Assembly: GCA_964035545.1 (NCBI GenBank)
Contig: OZ037765.1
Span: forward strand, 16,300,698-16,364,697
Direction: 5' to 3'
Source of the DNA: Bugula neritina
Lineage: Eukaryota; Bryozoa; Gymnolaemata; Cheilostomatida; Bugulidae
Length of the DNA stretch: 64,000 nucleotides
Part shown: one piece after another, positions 45,801 to 55,800 of the stretch
Layout of the letters: every line of letters starts with the position of its first letter
Position numbering within the stretch: the first letter of the stretch is position 1
Made by a program: the position numbers and the translations under genes
The notes under the pieces: model-generated
Databases searched by the model: none
Seen by the model: the letters and a program-made list of their open reading frames with translations, nothing else
Told to the model about the DNA's origin: nothing

Positions 45801-47594
45801 GTAGACAGCCAGAATGGCAGTATTTTTAGTGGTGTACATACAATTGCAGCTTTGATTGGGTTGTACTAAACTAATACCATTGCTACACTAAAGATCATGA
45901 GGCAGAAGGGGCCAGTAGTCAAACCTTGAGTAAAGTAGATGTGACGAAAATGTGGCACAATACATTTTTGCACATAAACCAGGGCCTGACTTATTATTTC
46001 AGGTGAGAAATAGTGAGTTGAGGGGAGCAGTGCAGCACTTGGCACAGCTTCACCAGATATGGATCAACATATTGGGTTCAGTGCCTGGTGTCATATGGAA
46101 GATACTCCACTATACAGCTAAAAAGTTACATGCAGACAAGTTGCACAGCGCTAACACCCCTCTTTCAGTAACACCATCAGCCAGATACTCTTCAGCAACG
46201 ACATCTGAAATGTCAAATATTTGAGCCACATTTGATTGCAAAACTTCATATATATTAAAAATGATACTTTATTGCACATTTTTTATTATCTAAAAAACGA
46301 CATTTGCTGATAATTTGGCAAAATTTTAAAATGTCAGCTCCATAATTATTGATAGCTTAATATTATGAAGGTTTTAGATTTTTTTAAATTTTTAATACAT
46401 TTGCAAGAGTAGAATAGAAATAATTATTGAATACCAAAAGACTGTGTCTGATGTAGTGACGAGAAAGACTAGCCCAGTTGCAGAGTGAAGAAAGAAAAAC
46501 TTCTATAAACACTTCACCTTAATATATAGCAATATAATATTTTGGAGACATAAAGTGGACATAAAGAAAATAATTTTATTTCAAAAGCAATTTGACTTCA
46601 AGTATATGCATAGCCTAAGTTTTAAAGGACTTGAAAACTGTGTGAATATCGTAACTAAAAAGATACAATTCAGGCAATGGCATCAACATTTTGAAATAAA
46701 ATAGAATTTTCAGCTGCATTAAAAATTCATTAGAGTTTTAAATTAAAAACCTTTGGACAACTTTCATTAACTTATATGTTGAATAAAGCATTTGGAGTTT
46801 TCTTTTTTCAGGAACAACAACACAAATAATTCAACATCATGAAACTGAAATAACTTTAATAAAACTGCATAGGAATTATGTTTATTCTGCAACTATATTA
46901 CATAAACAATCATAAATAACTAATAACAACGCTTTGCAAAAAAAGGTGGTTAAAAACTATCCCCGCGTCTCCAAGCTTTGCATTATACGAATCGATTTTT
47001 CATTCCATGTTTGGAAAAAGTTGCATCAAAGAAACTCACAACCATAAATTAATGCAAATCGCAACCACAAATTCATTTGTAGGAGCATCCATTTGCATAA
47101 TGGTAGTAATGGAAACGCAGTGACTATGATCATTTAGGTTATGTTTACTGACATTCATTTAATATGTAATTATTAATTAACATTAGTACTGAGTATTATT
47201 TTTGCTGCTATAATATAGTAATTTTCCTAGTAACACGGATCATTATGATATCAACAATTAATTGTATTATTTATTCAGCAATATCTAATTTAATATGAAT
47301 AACTGCACTGTGAGTTGTCTGCACTACGTCCTAATGGAAACCTATAACTATTGACTATATTCAAAATTAAAAAAAATATTAAGTTTAAGCATGTATTACT
47401 GACCTGGGCATAGAATGAAAACATTCTGAGAGTTTTGGTAGGAGCAAAGAATAGGAAAGAAACCGCAATTTGAATAACGAAAACGGAAGCATTGGAAAAC
47501 ATTCTGAACCATTGAGGGGTGTGATGAAAATACCAGGCCAGTGGTGTAGGTATGCACTATAAAACAACACAACATATTGTATACCGTATAATAG

Positions 47595-47678
<84 letters not shown>

Positions 47679-50600
47679 TATAGCACTTTACATGATTTTC
47701 ATCAAAAGAGCAAACAGAACATAGTAGTAACTAGCATCATTATAAACAACGAAGAAAATGCTGCAGAATACAATATGCAAAGCTGGTTTACATGTACTAT
47801 ATAACACTGTGCTCCAGCAGCTGTCATTACTGTAATTCTGATAAAGTATTACAATTAGACAACTACTTGCTCAGCAAATATCTACTAGCACAAATGTTAT
47901 ACAATTAATTCTCCCAGCCATATCAATGAAAATAAAAGACTTCTTTATATCATATAAAGTTTACATAAATTTGCCGCAGTTTTGTTTTGAAAATTTAAAA
48001 ACAGCTCAAATTTTTGAATAAACGATTACATTAAACCACTCTCACCAGCTAGTCACTTGTCAAAAATCCAATAAAACAGATTCACTCTCCTATTATATTA
48101 TAAAAGTTGGTTTTAGCGTGTTTAGTCAATTTAGGTGTTTCATTGGCTGAGACTAACATATATCATGAACAGACAGCATTAAATAGCTAAGATAGTAAAA
48201 CAAAGAGTGAAACACTATTGGGCAGTTTTTTATTATATCTAACACTTTGAAACTTAATCTTTCTCCCTGTCACATAGAATATAGTATGTGTAAAATAAAT
48301 TATAGTTAACTTACCTGAGATTCAAAGTGCCAATCCAAGGCTAAAATAAAACAATTATACTAAATTAAAATTAAATTCATATAATAACAGGGTCATTTTA
48401 CTTAATTTAGTACACACTAAAAATCTCCAGTTCTTAGCTATTTTTCACAATTTAGCTGCTAATGAACATGGGTTTTTGCCCAAAACTAGTAAAATATCAA
48501 TAAATACACTTAAATAATCAAGGTTCTTTTTAATTTTGCTTGATTTCCCATGTTTTTTCTTATTTATTTAGCTAATTTGGATTGCAGACTGTTACGAAAA
48601 AACCGTAGGGGTCCGCAATCCAAATTAGCCAAATAAATAGGACAAAACATGGGAAATCAAGCAAAATTAAGAAGAACCTTGATTATTTAAGTGTATTTAT
48701 TGATATTTTACTAGTTTTGGGCAAAAACCCATGTTCATTAACAGCTAAATTGTAAAAAGTAGCTAAAAATTGGAGATTTCCAGTGTGTACTAAATTAGGT
48801 AAAATGACCCAACAGCCTTTGAACTAAATTAAAAGTTTTACTAATAAGTGTCTACAATTTACAATTAGGTATAAATCATTAAGGTTTCACAACAGTTTAT
48901 GCAAATAAAGCAAATTTACAAAATTATAGAAACTGCTATCCTGCTGTAGTATTGCACAGTCATATCACTATAGAGTTGCATGACGACCACTTGTATAGTT
49001 ATACCTTAATACCACCACACCTGTTAGAGACCACCAAGTATCGCAATGACTCTGTAACTTGACTACCCCGGAGGCAAACATCAGACGGAACAAAAGCCAC
49101 TTAACAAGCCACATAGTGACATTGTCATGATGGTGCTTAGATGGTAAGCCTAGTATCTGGAGAGGAGCCACTATCATTGCTAAAAAGCCAGCTTCTAGTA
49201 GCAATATGTCCCTAAAACATACATATCGTAAATTCTATTATATTAGGAACAATAAAATAAAGTAAATTTACTGAGATTTTGAAGCTGTAGAGTACAACAC
49301 ACTAGTATGTTATGACTGCAAGTGTTAGGATTCTGTAATGAAATTAAACCACCACTTCTCTGTGAGAAACATACCATTGAAACCACAGGAAAGTCTGGCC
49401 AACACTATACATGGACATGTAGAGAATCCATAAGATAGCATAGACAAGGGTTGTTCTCATGGGAGCATATACAGTGGCTAAGAATGACAGGATGATGCCA
49501 GACACACAAACAACGTCCATGGCAGACTCAGTGTCAAGCCAGTACCGATATCTATAGCGTAGTAGAGTAGGTTGATCCAAGAACTCAGAAAAGCTCTGAG
49601 GCTCTACAAATCAAATGGGTGAATTGCGCCAATTACAGCTGAATATTACCTGTTAAACTCTTTATATTACAGAGTGGTCCAAAGTCAAAAATAATGAGTA
49701 ACAAAATAACACTCTCAGCTTAAAAATTGCTAATGGCAAAATAAAAAGTAAAATCAGATTTAGCTTTCAACCAGCTTCAATAAAAATAAAAACAAATGAT
49801 ACTTTAAATCTAAATAACCTTCAGTTAAACTTAAGATAAAGCACGGTAAACATCGCAAGCAACAGTATCAATAAGCAGACTGCTGAGAAGCTCAGCAGAC
49901 TAAATGGTCATCAAGAATGTGTGACAAAGTCAGGGTTTGATTGTAACAGACTAACCTTTTTGAATAACATTTCCAGCAGGAAGTAAACCTTTCTCACCAT
50001 ACAGCCCTAAAAGTGGAGAGTTGTTACATATTTCTTGATGTTTCACTAGACTCATTTTATTGGAACATTCATACAACTCTGTAATTCTCCAGCCAAATCA
50101 ATAAATTGTCAAAACAACTAAACCAATCTGTAAAAACTCAACTTTTACGATACAACAGGTAATTTTTAAATGAAATGAAAGAATTTGTCTTTACCAATTC
50201 ATAATTTTTCTATAAAAATGTGCAAATTCAGTTTTGTAAAATTTTCTGAAAACACTCTCATTTTCTAAAATTATTTAACTAGCGAACCGATAGCCCACTT
50301 AAAAATAGTATACTAGAAACAGAATATTTTGGTATTAATTCCAGTCTATTTGATGGCTGGGTATTTGACAAAACTGCTAGGTTCACAAGTCACATGTAGT
50401 TTGCTCAACACAACAATCACTAAAAAATTAAACAAACAAAACTTGGTGGGCCTCATCTCCCAGAACTTCAAATTCACTAAACCAATTAATTTTCTGAGTC
50501 GTTGTAGACTGAAATTCTTGTCATAAATATTTTGCTAAAAACTTTGTTTAAAAAATTTGTAACTTTTAGTTGAATTCAATGTAACTTTAGCTTGCTGTTA

Positions 50601-50787
50601 CTATGCATACTACCCCCAAGCTTTATTTGTAGTAGGTAAATACTTGTCAATCGCCAAAAGATAAACTAAATTCGAGACAATACTAAAATTGAATGCACTT
50701 ACCTGGTAATTGAATGTATAATGAAGAAAAAGCTATGAGAAAAGTTAAGGCAACTCCAGACAAGTACAAATCTTGGGAAACAGTCAT
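30817..50787 (-). CDS. LMF2: Lipase maturation factor 2-like ER membrane protein, complete, 14 coding exons
   Basis: Exons in transcription order: 50703-50787, 49956-50006, 49375-49603, 49021-49211, 48315-48340 (26 bases), 47404-47556, 36238-36349, 35889-36044, 35365-35470, 34980-35195, 33190-33311, 32153-32366, 31627-31726, 30817-30972. Together they encode 638 residues with consistent phases and GT-AG junctions. Family hallmarks: [44 protein letters not shown] (about residue 256), [17 protein letters not shown] across the exon 10/11 junction, and WQMWFAALG. Many hydrophobic helices fit a polytopic ER protein. A final helix sits just before the C-terminus, after the last conserved soluble block. 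Known of the family: LMF proteins help fold homodimeric lipases in the ER; human LMF2 has about 700 residues. The start ATG follows a likely UTR-intron acceptor at 50825-50826. Intron 6 (36350-47403) hosts a complete gene on the other strand. Neighbour upstream: a retrotransposon. Confidence 0.95.
36350..38166. other. 3' part of LMF2 intron 6, upstream flank of the nested ROCO gene
   Basis: No exon was recognised. It lies immediately upstream of the nested plus-strand gene and so should contain its promoter. A TATAAAAG word at 37813-37820, about 350 bases before the ATG, is a weak candidate TATA box in AT-rich DNA. Confidence 0.4.
38167..46224 (+). CDS. LRR-ROC-COR (ROCO) protein, MFHAS1-like, nested in LMF2 intron 6, complete, 17 coding exons
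   Basis: Exons: 38167-38264, 38350-38582, 38772-38950, 39112-39229, 39634-39856, 40081-40443, 40640-40892, 41713-41999, 42358-42378 (21 bases), 43047-43209, 43520-43714, 44093-44291, 44413-44558, 44682-44921, 45084-45290, 45488-45766, 46003-46224. They encode 1141 residues, in phase throughout. The N-terminus (about 1-85) is rich in Ser and Lys. Leucine-rich repeats follow to about residue 475 ([28 protein letters not shown]). The ROC GTPase has P-loop GQQGCGKT at 524-531, a DLGG switch at 613 and THRD at 675-678. A helical insert ([13 protein letters not shown]) leads into a COR domain ([22 protein letters not shown]). No kinase domain follows, as in MFHAS1/MASL1. Known of the family: ROCO proteins are GTP-binding dimeric scaffolds; MFHAS1 has been linked to innate immune signalling. 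The nucleotide specificity and role here are inferred. Human MFHAS1 has about 1050 residues. Confidence 0.92.
40920..41346. repeat. Minisatellite, 34/33-bp units with a 135-bp higher-order repeat
   Basis: The word ACTTCCCA recurs at 40932, 40966, 40999, 41033, 41067, 41101, 41134, 41168, 41202, 41236, 41269 and 41303, with a last variant at 41337. The spacings 34, 33, 34, 34 repeat exactly three times, a 135-bp higher-order unit. The array is pyrimidine- and C-rich on the plus strand. It begins 28 bases after the splice donor of ROCO exon 7 (40892). Because 135 is divisible by three, exon 7's reading frame stays open through the array. Confidence 0.92.
46225..47403. other. 5' part of LMF2 intron 6, downstream flank of the nested ROCO gene
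   Basis: No exon was seen. It carries candidate plus-strand poly(A) signals for the ROCO gene (AATAAA at 46695-46700, others further on) and the start of LMF2 intron 6, whose donor faces position 47403. Confidence 0.5.
46695..46700 (+). promoter_or_regulatory. Candidate poly(A) signal of the nested ROCO gene
   Basis: AATAAA about 470 bases after the stop codon at 46224. It is not confirmed; further AT-rich variants follow. Confidence 0.25.
47595..47673. repeat. (AT)n microsatellite
   Basis: About 79 bases of alternating AT with one G interruption at 47607, in the LMF2 intron between exons 5 and 6. It is likely length-polymorphic and error-prone in assembly. Confidence 0.97.
48390..48810. 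repeat. Foldback element, 200-bp inverted arms, 21-base loop, in an LMF2 intron
   Basis: The left arm 48390-48589 begins GGGTCATTTTAC. The right arm 48611-48810 ends GTAAAATGACCC. The arms are reverse complements over their full 200 bases with only scattered mismatches. The spacer is 48590-48610. AACA occurs on both sides (48386-48389, 48811-48814), consistent with a 4-bp target duplication. There is no open frame. It lies between LMF2 exons 4 and 5. It resembles a non-autonomous foldback or MITE-type DNA transposon of unknown superfamily; transcribed in the pre-mRNA it would form a long hairpin. Confidence 0.9.
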
Positions 50788-51081
50788 CTCTATTTTGTGA
50801 GATATCAAATTATTCACGTTCAGCCTAGATAATGAAAAGTAAATAAAACATGTTGACTCAAACTGAGTTTAAAATTTAATATTACCAAAGTCAAGTACAA
50901 TAAAACTTAATTCACATCTCACTGACAAGTTAAATATATATTTTGCCAAGACTGTATAGAAGTAGCCACGGTGATGACTGCTGCTAAAATTCAAGTACAC
51001 TAAAAAAAGATTGTTGGCTAGTGATAACAGATGTGAAAATTAATTTAAATTATACACATACTCAAGTGAATATACTGATAT
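50788..51081. other. LMF2 5' region between its start codon and the retrotransposon
   Basis: On the minus strand an acceptor-like CTAG lies 38 bases before the LMF2 ATG, suggesting a noncoding first exon. A possible donor (GTGAGA) lies at about 50917-50922, so a short UTR exon could sit at roughly 50923-51000. If so, the retrotransposon is directly upstream of the transcription start. The exon is inference. Confidence 0.35.
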
Positions 51082-51387
51082 TGTGGTGGCTCGTGGAGCT
51101 ACCAGCAACACAATACGCAAGGTTGCGTATTGACCCGGAACAATGTATTAGCCAATTAGCTAGGCTGTTTTATGAGTAATAGTAGCAGCTTCGCGCTACT
51201 AGCTCAGTTGAGGATAGTGCTGTAAATTAAATAGACGTGCGTATCATTACTGTTGTACATTAGATTTTATTATGTATTCTTGTATTAAAATATAACGATA
51301 TCTACTCGACTTAACTCGGTGAAGTTTCTCTAGTGATAAATAGATTCTCTTGGTGGCACATCAACCCTAAATCTGGAAAACATAACA
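51082..51387 (+). repeat. 5' LTR
   Basis: 306 bases starting TGTGGTGGCTCG and ending CATAACA. Base-for-base identical to 58223-58528 by eye. It contains a 10-bp inverted repeat (51111-51132, CAATACGCAA with GG spacer) and a 7-bp hairpin (51180-51201). It should carry the promoter of the element. Confidence 0.97.
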
Positions 51388-51388
51388 G

Positions 51389-51406
51389 TGGTGGCAGCGG
51401 TGGGAT
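51389..51406 (+). other. Primer binding site, tRNA-Leu type
   Basis: TGGTGGCAGCGGTGGGAT starts one base after the LTR. It is complementary to the 3' end (…ATCCCACCGCTGCCA plus CCA) of animal tRNA-Leu as recalled. An 18-base match in the right place is strong, but the host tRNA itself is not in the window. Confidence 0.85.
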
Positions 51407-51420
51407 AGTGTACATCAAAG

Positions 51421-52287
51421 ATGGAGACTGAAAATGCTAGAATGCAACCACCCCCAGTAGAAGGTGAGCGTAGAAATGCTGTTAATCCTGTGAATCGTGA
51501 GGGAGAAGAAGCTTATAGACATTGCTTGAAGGCTCCCACCTTTACTGGGTCGGAAGATGTCGAACAATTTATACAAGAATTTAGAGAGGTAAGGGAGGTT
51601 GCTCAATGGCCGCATAGAGTGGCCCTTATTCAACTGCGGAGAGCGGTGACGGAGCAAGCCAAGCCGTACGGAGTAGGAACGGACGTAGGCGGAATACTGG
51701 CTGCGCTGCGGGCCCGTTTTGGCATCTCCACAATAGACGCTAGGACCAAGCTAGAGAGATTGTGCCGCAACCCGCGGACCTCGCTGCAAGAACATGCCGC
51801 GACAGTGAAGAAGCTGGCGCAGATTGCATATAGCGATCTGCCCGCACAACACCAAGAGCGTTACACCTATGACGCCTTTGTCCAGTCACTAAACGACCTG
51901 GGCCTAAACCATCAACTACGAGCTAAAGGGATAACCAGAATAGAGGATGCCCTGAAGGCTGGAGAAGCTTACCTGTTGGCTACCCAAATGCATCGAGCAC
52001 AACGGAGCCCACCAGTAGTTGGAGTCAACGCTGCCAGGGCTACGACAGGCCCCGAAGCCCTCCCGCTGGAAGCCGAAGTGGACCGTATGGTAGAGATGCT
52101 GGGACAACTGGTAACCATTCTGGCCGGTGCTGGCCCCGGTCAGGCCCTGCGGGTGCCTCCAACACCTGTAGGGCAGGGCTGGAGTAGCGCTGATCAGGAC
52201 CAGGGACAGAAAGGACGACCCCAATACCAGGGGGCGTTAAACTGTCACGGCCCGCGGACACTCTCCCTCCCCGCGGGCCGCAACTAA
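51421..52287 (+). CDS. gag: Retrotransposon gag polyprotein
   Basis: An open frame of 288 residues starting 33 bases after the 5' LTR. Residues about 30-185 read as a gypsy-type capsid: FTGSEDVEQFIQEFREV, a helix-rich segment with LRARFG, then LERLCRNPRTSLQEHAATVK and YDAFVQSLND. Known role: it forms the virus-like particle that packages element RNA. No CCHC zinc knuckle is present. The frame ends shortly after NCHGPRT, where a knuckle would be expected, so that part may be lost or lie in another frame. Confidence 0.85.
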   Translation: METENARMQPPPVEGERRNAVNPVNREGEEAYRHCLKAPTFTGSEDVEQFIQEFREVREVAQWPHRVALIQLRRAVTEQAKPYGVGTDVGGILAALRARFGISTIDARTKLERLCRNPRTSLQEHAATVKKLAQIAYSDLPAQHQERYTYDAFVQSLNDLGLNHQLRAKGITRIEDALKAGEAYLLATQMHRAQRSPPVVGVNAARATTGPEALPLEAEVDRMVEMLGQLVTILAGAGPGQALRVPPTPVGQGWSSADQDQGQKGRPQYQGALNCHGPRTLSLPAGRN

Positions 52288-52589
52288 AGGAGTATGGTGG
52301 AACACGCCGTCGTCTGTCCGTACGGACACGACGGAACATTCCACCCGAGTGGCAGGTACCACGCAGGACTAGTAGGCCCGCACAACGGCCCAGTACCTTC
52401 TCCCTGCCACTCGCTAACCGGTTTCACCGGTTACCTCGGGAAGAGGAGCCCGCCACTGAAATGGAGCCAGAAGGCCCAGTGGAGAGCCCCAAACCCCGCC
52501 GGCACCAACCTCGCCGCCGGAAGCCCCGTAAACCACGGGTGAAACCCCCGCCGTCCTGTCACTCCAGGACAGCACATGCGGGGGGGTGA
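52239..52589 (+). other. Open frame between gag and protease, Arg/Pro-rich, probable gag tail
   Basis: The third forward frame is open here from the end of gag to a TGA at 52587. It reads as basic, proline-rich sequence (EYGGTRRRLSVRTRRN, PRRHQPRRRKPRKPR). Its charge pattern is more protein-like than the other two frames. It ends in a run of seven G (52580-52586) directly before the TGA; the protease frame begins one base back from this point. Whether this stretch is translated is not shown. Confidence 0.45.
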
Positions 52590-52852
52590 AAGTACAACCA
52601 CATGGAGAGAGCTATTTCCTACCCGGAAAGGTGGCTGGCAACGCCGTCACTTTCCTGCTCGACTCCGGTTGTACTACCAACCTTCTCAGTCGTAGAGTCT
52701 TTGAGGCACTGCCCGCCGGGACAGGGATAGAGTACGACCGTATACTGGAGAACATGGCACCCTGGCAGACGGGTCATGTATCCCCTTTTATGGTATTATC
52801 GAGCTCCCTGGGCGTGTCCGAGATCAGGCTGTACAGGAGACCTTTATCATAG
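52586..52852 (+). CDS. Retrotransposon aspartic protease, N-terminal part (active-site frame)
   Basis: It reads VQPHGESYFLPGKVAG, then FLLDSGCTTNLLS with the catalytic DSG. The second half of the protease (HGTLADG, AILGMPFL) lies in the pol frame, which is open from 52705. The two frames overlap at 52705-52852, and continuity of the family pattern puts the switch near 52735. This is either a one-base indel in this copy or a frameshift site. Role: cleavage of the Gag-Pol polyprotein. Confidence 0.75.
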   Translation: MKVQPHGESYFLPGKVAGNAVTFLLDSGCTTNLLSRRVFEALPAGTGIEYDRILENMAPWQTGHVSPFMVLSSSLGVSEIRLYRRPLS

Positions 52853-52881
52853 GTCAACTGGAGGAAGATGCTATCCTCGGA

Positions 52882-55800
52882 ATGCCCTTCTTGAAGCAAC
52901 ACCAGTGCCGAATAGATTTTAGTAAGTCGGTGGTGCTGATGGGCGGGCGAGAACTCGCCTGTGTGGATAAGTTTGGGCGTCCTCTGGTGGGCGGTGTTCA
53001 GGTAGTTCGAAACTGCACCGTACCCGGACGCTCCAGAGCTACTATCCACTGCCGAGTGAACAGCAACCGGATAGCCAGGCTCGGGGTCGTTGAAAGCGCG
53101 CACGAAAGGATCCAACTCGCCAGTAGTTTAAACCGACTAACTGAGCGAGGGGAGGTCTTAGTGCAGTGCGTCAACCCCTTTACCGAGCCCATTGAGCTCC
53201 CAGCTGGGTCAATGCTGGGCCGGTTCCATTCCGTCCAGGAAGAGGACGTGGGCCCGTCGCTGGGTGACGCGACGGCGGCGCCCCCTCGACACCCTATTCA
53301 GGGACGAGGGGCAATCCCAACACATCTCCGGGAGTTATACGAAACAGCCAGTGGCGGCTGCGCGAGTAACAGAGAACGCCAAGCTATGGCTAAGTTACTA
53401 CGTGACTACGGTGATGTGTTCAGCAGCGGAGAGCATGACGTGGGACTGACTGGAATTGTCAGACACGAAATACCGCTGACTGCAGGGACAGTCCCTGTCC
53501 GGCAGCCCACGCGCAGGCTGGGGCCGGAGAAAGAGAAGGAGGTTAGCCGACAAGTACGGGATCTTCTGGACCGGGGACTGATAGAGCCCGCCCATAGTGC
53601 GTGGAGCTCGCCAGTCGTACTGGTCCGGAAGAAAGACGGCAGTTGGCGGTTCTGTGTGGACTACCGCAAACTCAATAGCGTAACCATACAGGACGCCTAC
53701 CCTCTACCTCGTATTGACGAGTCATTGGACGCCCTAGCCGGCAGCAAGTATTTCAGTACGTTAGACTTGCTAAGCGGCTATTGGCAGGTTCCTCTGAGTC
53801 CCGACGCCCAAGAGAAAGCGGCGTTTATCACACGGGACGGTTTGTGGAAGTGGAAGGTGCTACCCTTCGGGTTAACCTCCGCCCCAGCCACCTTCCAGAG
53901 GCTGATGGAACAAGTCCTTAGCGGACTCCATTGGAAGACACTGCTGGTCTACCTCGATGATGTCATCGTAATTTCTCCAGACTTCGAGACACATGTCAGT
54001 CGTCTGCAGGAGGTTTTCGAGAGACTCCGAGGTGCCGGTCTCAAGCTCAAACCTTCCAAGTGCGCTCTATTGCAGCCGGAGGTCAAGTACCTGGGGCATG
54101 TTGTCGGTCGAAACGGCGTGGCAACGGATCCCGAAAAGGTACGGGCAGTAGAAGACTGGGTCACCCCCCAAGACTTGACCGGACTCCGGGCTTTCTTGGG
54201 GCTGGTAGGGTATTACAGGCAATACATACCAGACTTTGCGGGCATAGCCCAGCCGTTAAATCGGCTCACCGCAAAGGGAGTGACGTGGCAGTGGACCCCA
54301 GTCGAACAAGAAGCGTTCGACCGCCTCAAGGGTTGCCTACTAACGGCGCCCATCTTGGCCTACCCAGACCCCACTCTGGAGTACATCCTCGACACGGACG
54401 CCAGTGACCAAAATGTTGGCGCTGTGCTGTCACAAGTGCAGGAAGGCCGAGAGGTAGTAGTAGCCTACTACAGCAAGTCTCTCTCACCCGCTGAACGAAA
54501 TTACTGCACTACCCGCAAGGAGCTGCTGGCAGTAATCAAGTCAGTGAAGCACTTCAGACCATACCTATACGGCAGGAAGTTCCGGCTGCGTACGGATCAT
54601 GCCTCGCTGATCTGGTTGTGCAAGAGAGCAGAGCCCTCCAGTCAGGTCGCCCGGTGGCTCGAAATCCTAGCTGAATTCTCATACCGGATCGAACATCGAC
54701 CGGGCAAGAGACACAGCAACGCGGATGGGCTGAGTCGCCGACCTGACGGAGGTTGCAAACAGTGTCTCAACGTCGAGAGGAGGGATGGAGGTCCCCCGCG
54801 ATGCGAGTTGGAGACGCTGGCTCACCACGGAGCACCGTTTGACTGGGACCAGGGTCAACTCAGGCAGGGAGTTGATGAGTCCCCGGAGGATGTGAAAAAC
54901 CTCCGCGCCAATCCTGTACTGGCCGGTAATGTTCGCGAGCTGAAGAAGCTCCAAGAAGAACTGCCTGTAGTCGTGGCAGACATATATCGGGCCAAAAAGG
55001 AAGGGCGACGACCCAGCGAGGAACGCATACGACAGGGATGCGCCGAGTTCCGGCTATACTGTCAGCGTTGGGACTCGCTGCGGATCGGGCAGGATGGGTT
55101 ACTAACCATCTCCCTAGCTGCCAGCGGCAGACACCCGGAAAGGAAGAGGGTAGTCTGCCCCACGGCCATCCGCCGTGAGTTGATTTGGGATACTCACAAA
55201 CAGGCCCACGCAGGGGTCAAGCGAGTGATATCCAAATTACGACTCCGGTGGTATTGGCCGCAGATGGAGCGTGACGTCCGGCTCAGAGTCAAACAGTGTG
55301 AGATCTGCCAGGCCAGAAAGCATAGCCGCCCCCCTGGCGAAGCAGGACGGCGGAGGCTATATGCTGGTAGGCCCTGGCAAGTAGTCGCTGTAGACCTGGT
55401 CGGACCCATGCCCCTGACCCCCAGAGGCAATAATTGGATCCTAGTACTAACCGACCACTTTACTAGGTGGGCGGATGCTCTGGCTATCCCAGATGCATCA
55501 GCCCCAACAGTGGCCAGGGCACTAGACCAACATGTATTCTGTTATTTTGGGCTTCCCGAACAGATACACTCTGATCAAGGCGCTCAATTCCAGTCTCAAC
55601 TGATGAGCGACCTTTGCCACCTCTGGGGAGTAAATCAGAGCAGGACCACCCCCTACCACCCTCAAGGTAATGGGGTGGTGGAGCGCAACAACCGGATGCT
55701 AGGTGATGCACTCCGGAGTCTCCTCCTTGGACGAGGTCAAGAGGAATGGGATACGGTGTTGCCGCAAGTCATGCGTGCATACCGTAGCACCCCACACACC

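Noticed and set aside
52294-52542. Second gag-frame open stretch of 82 codons after the gag stop
   Set aside because: Its residues look unlike a gag tail or zinc knuckle. The neighbouring frame is richer in Arg/Pro/Glu and more plausible.
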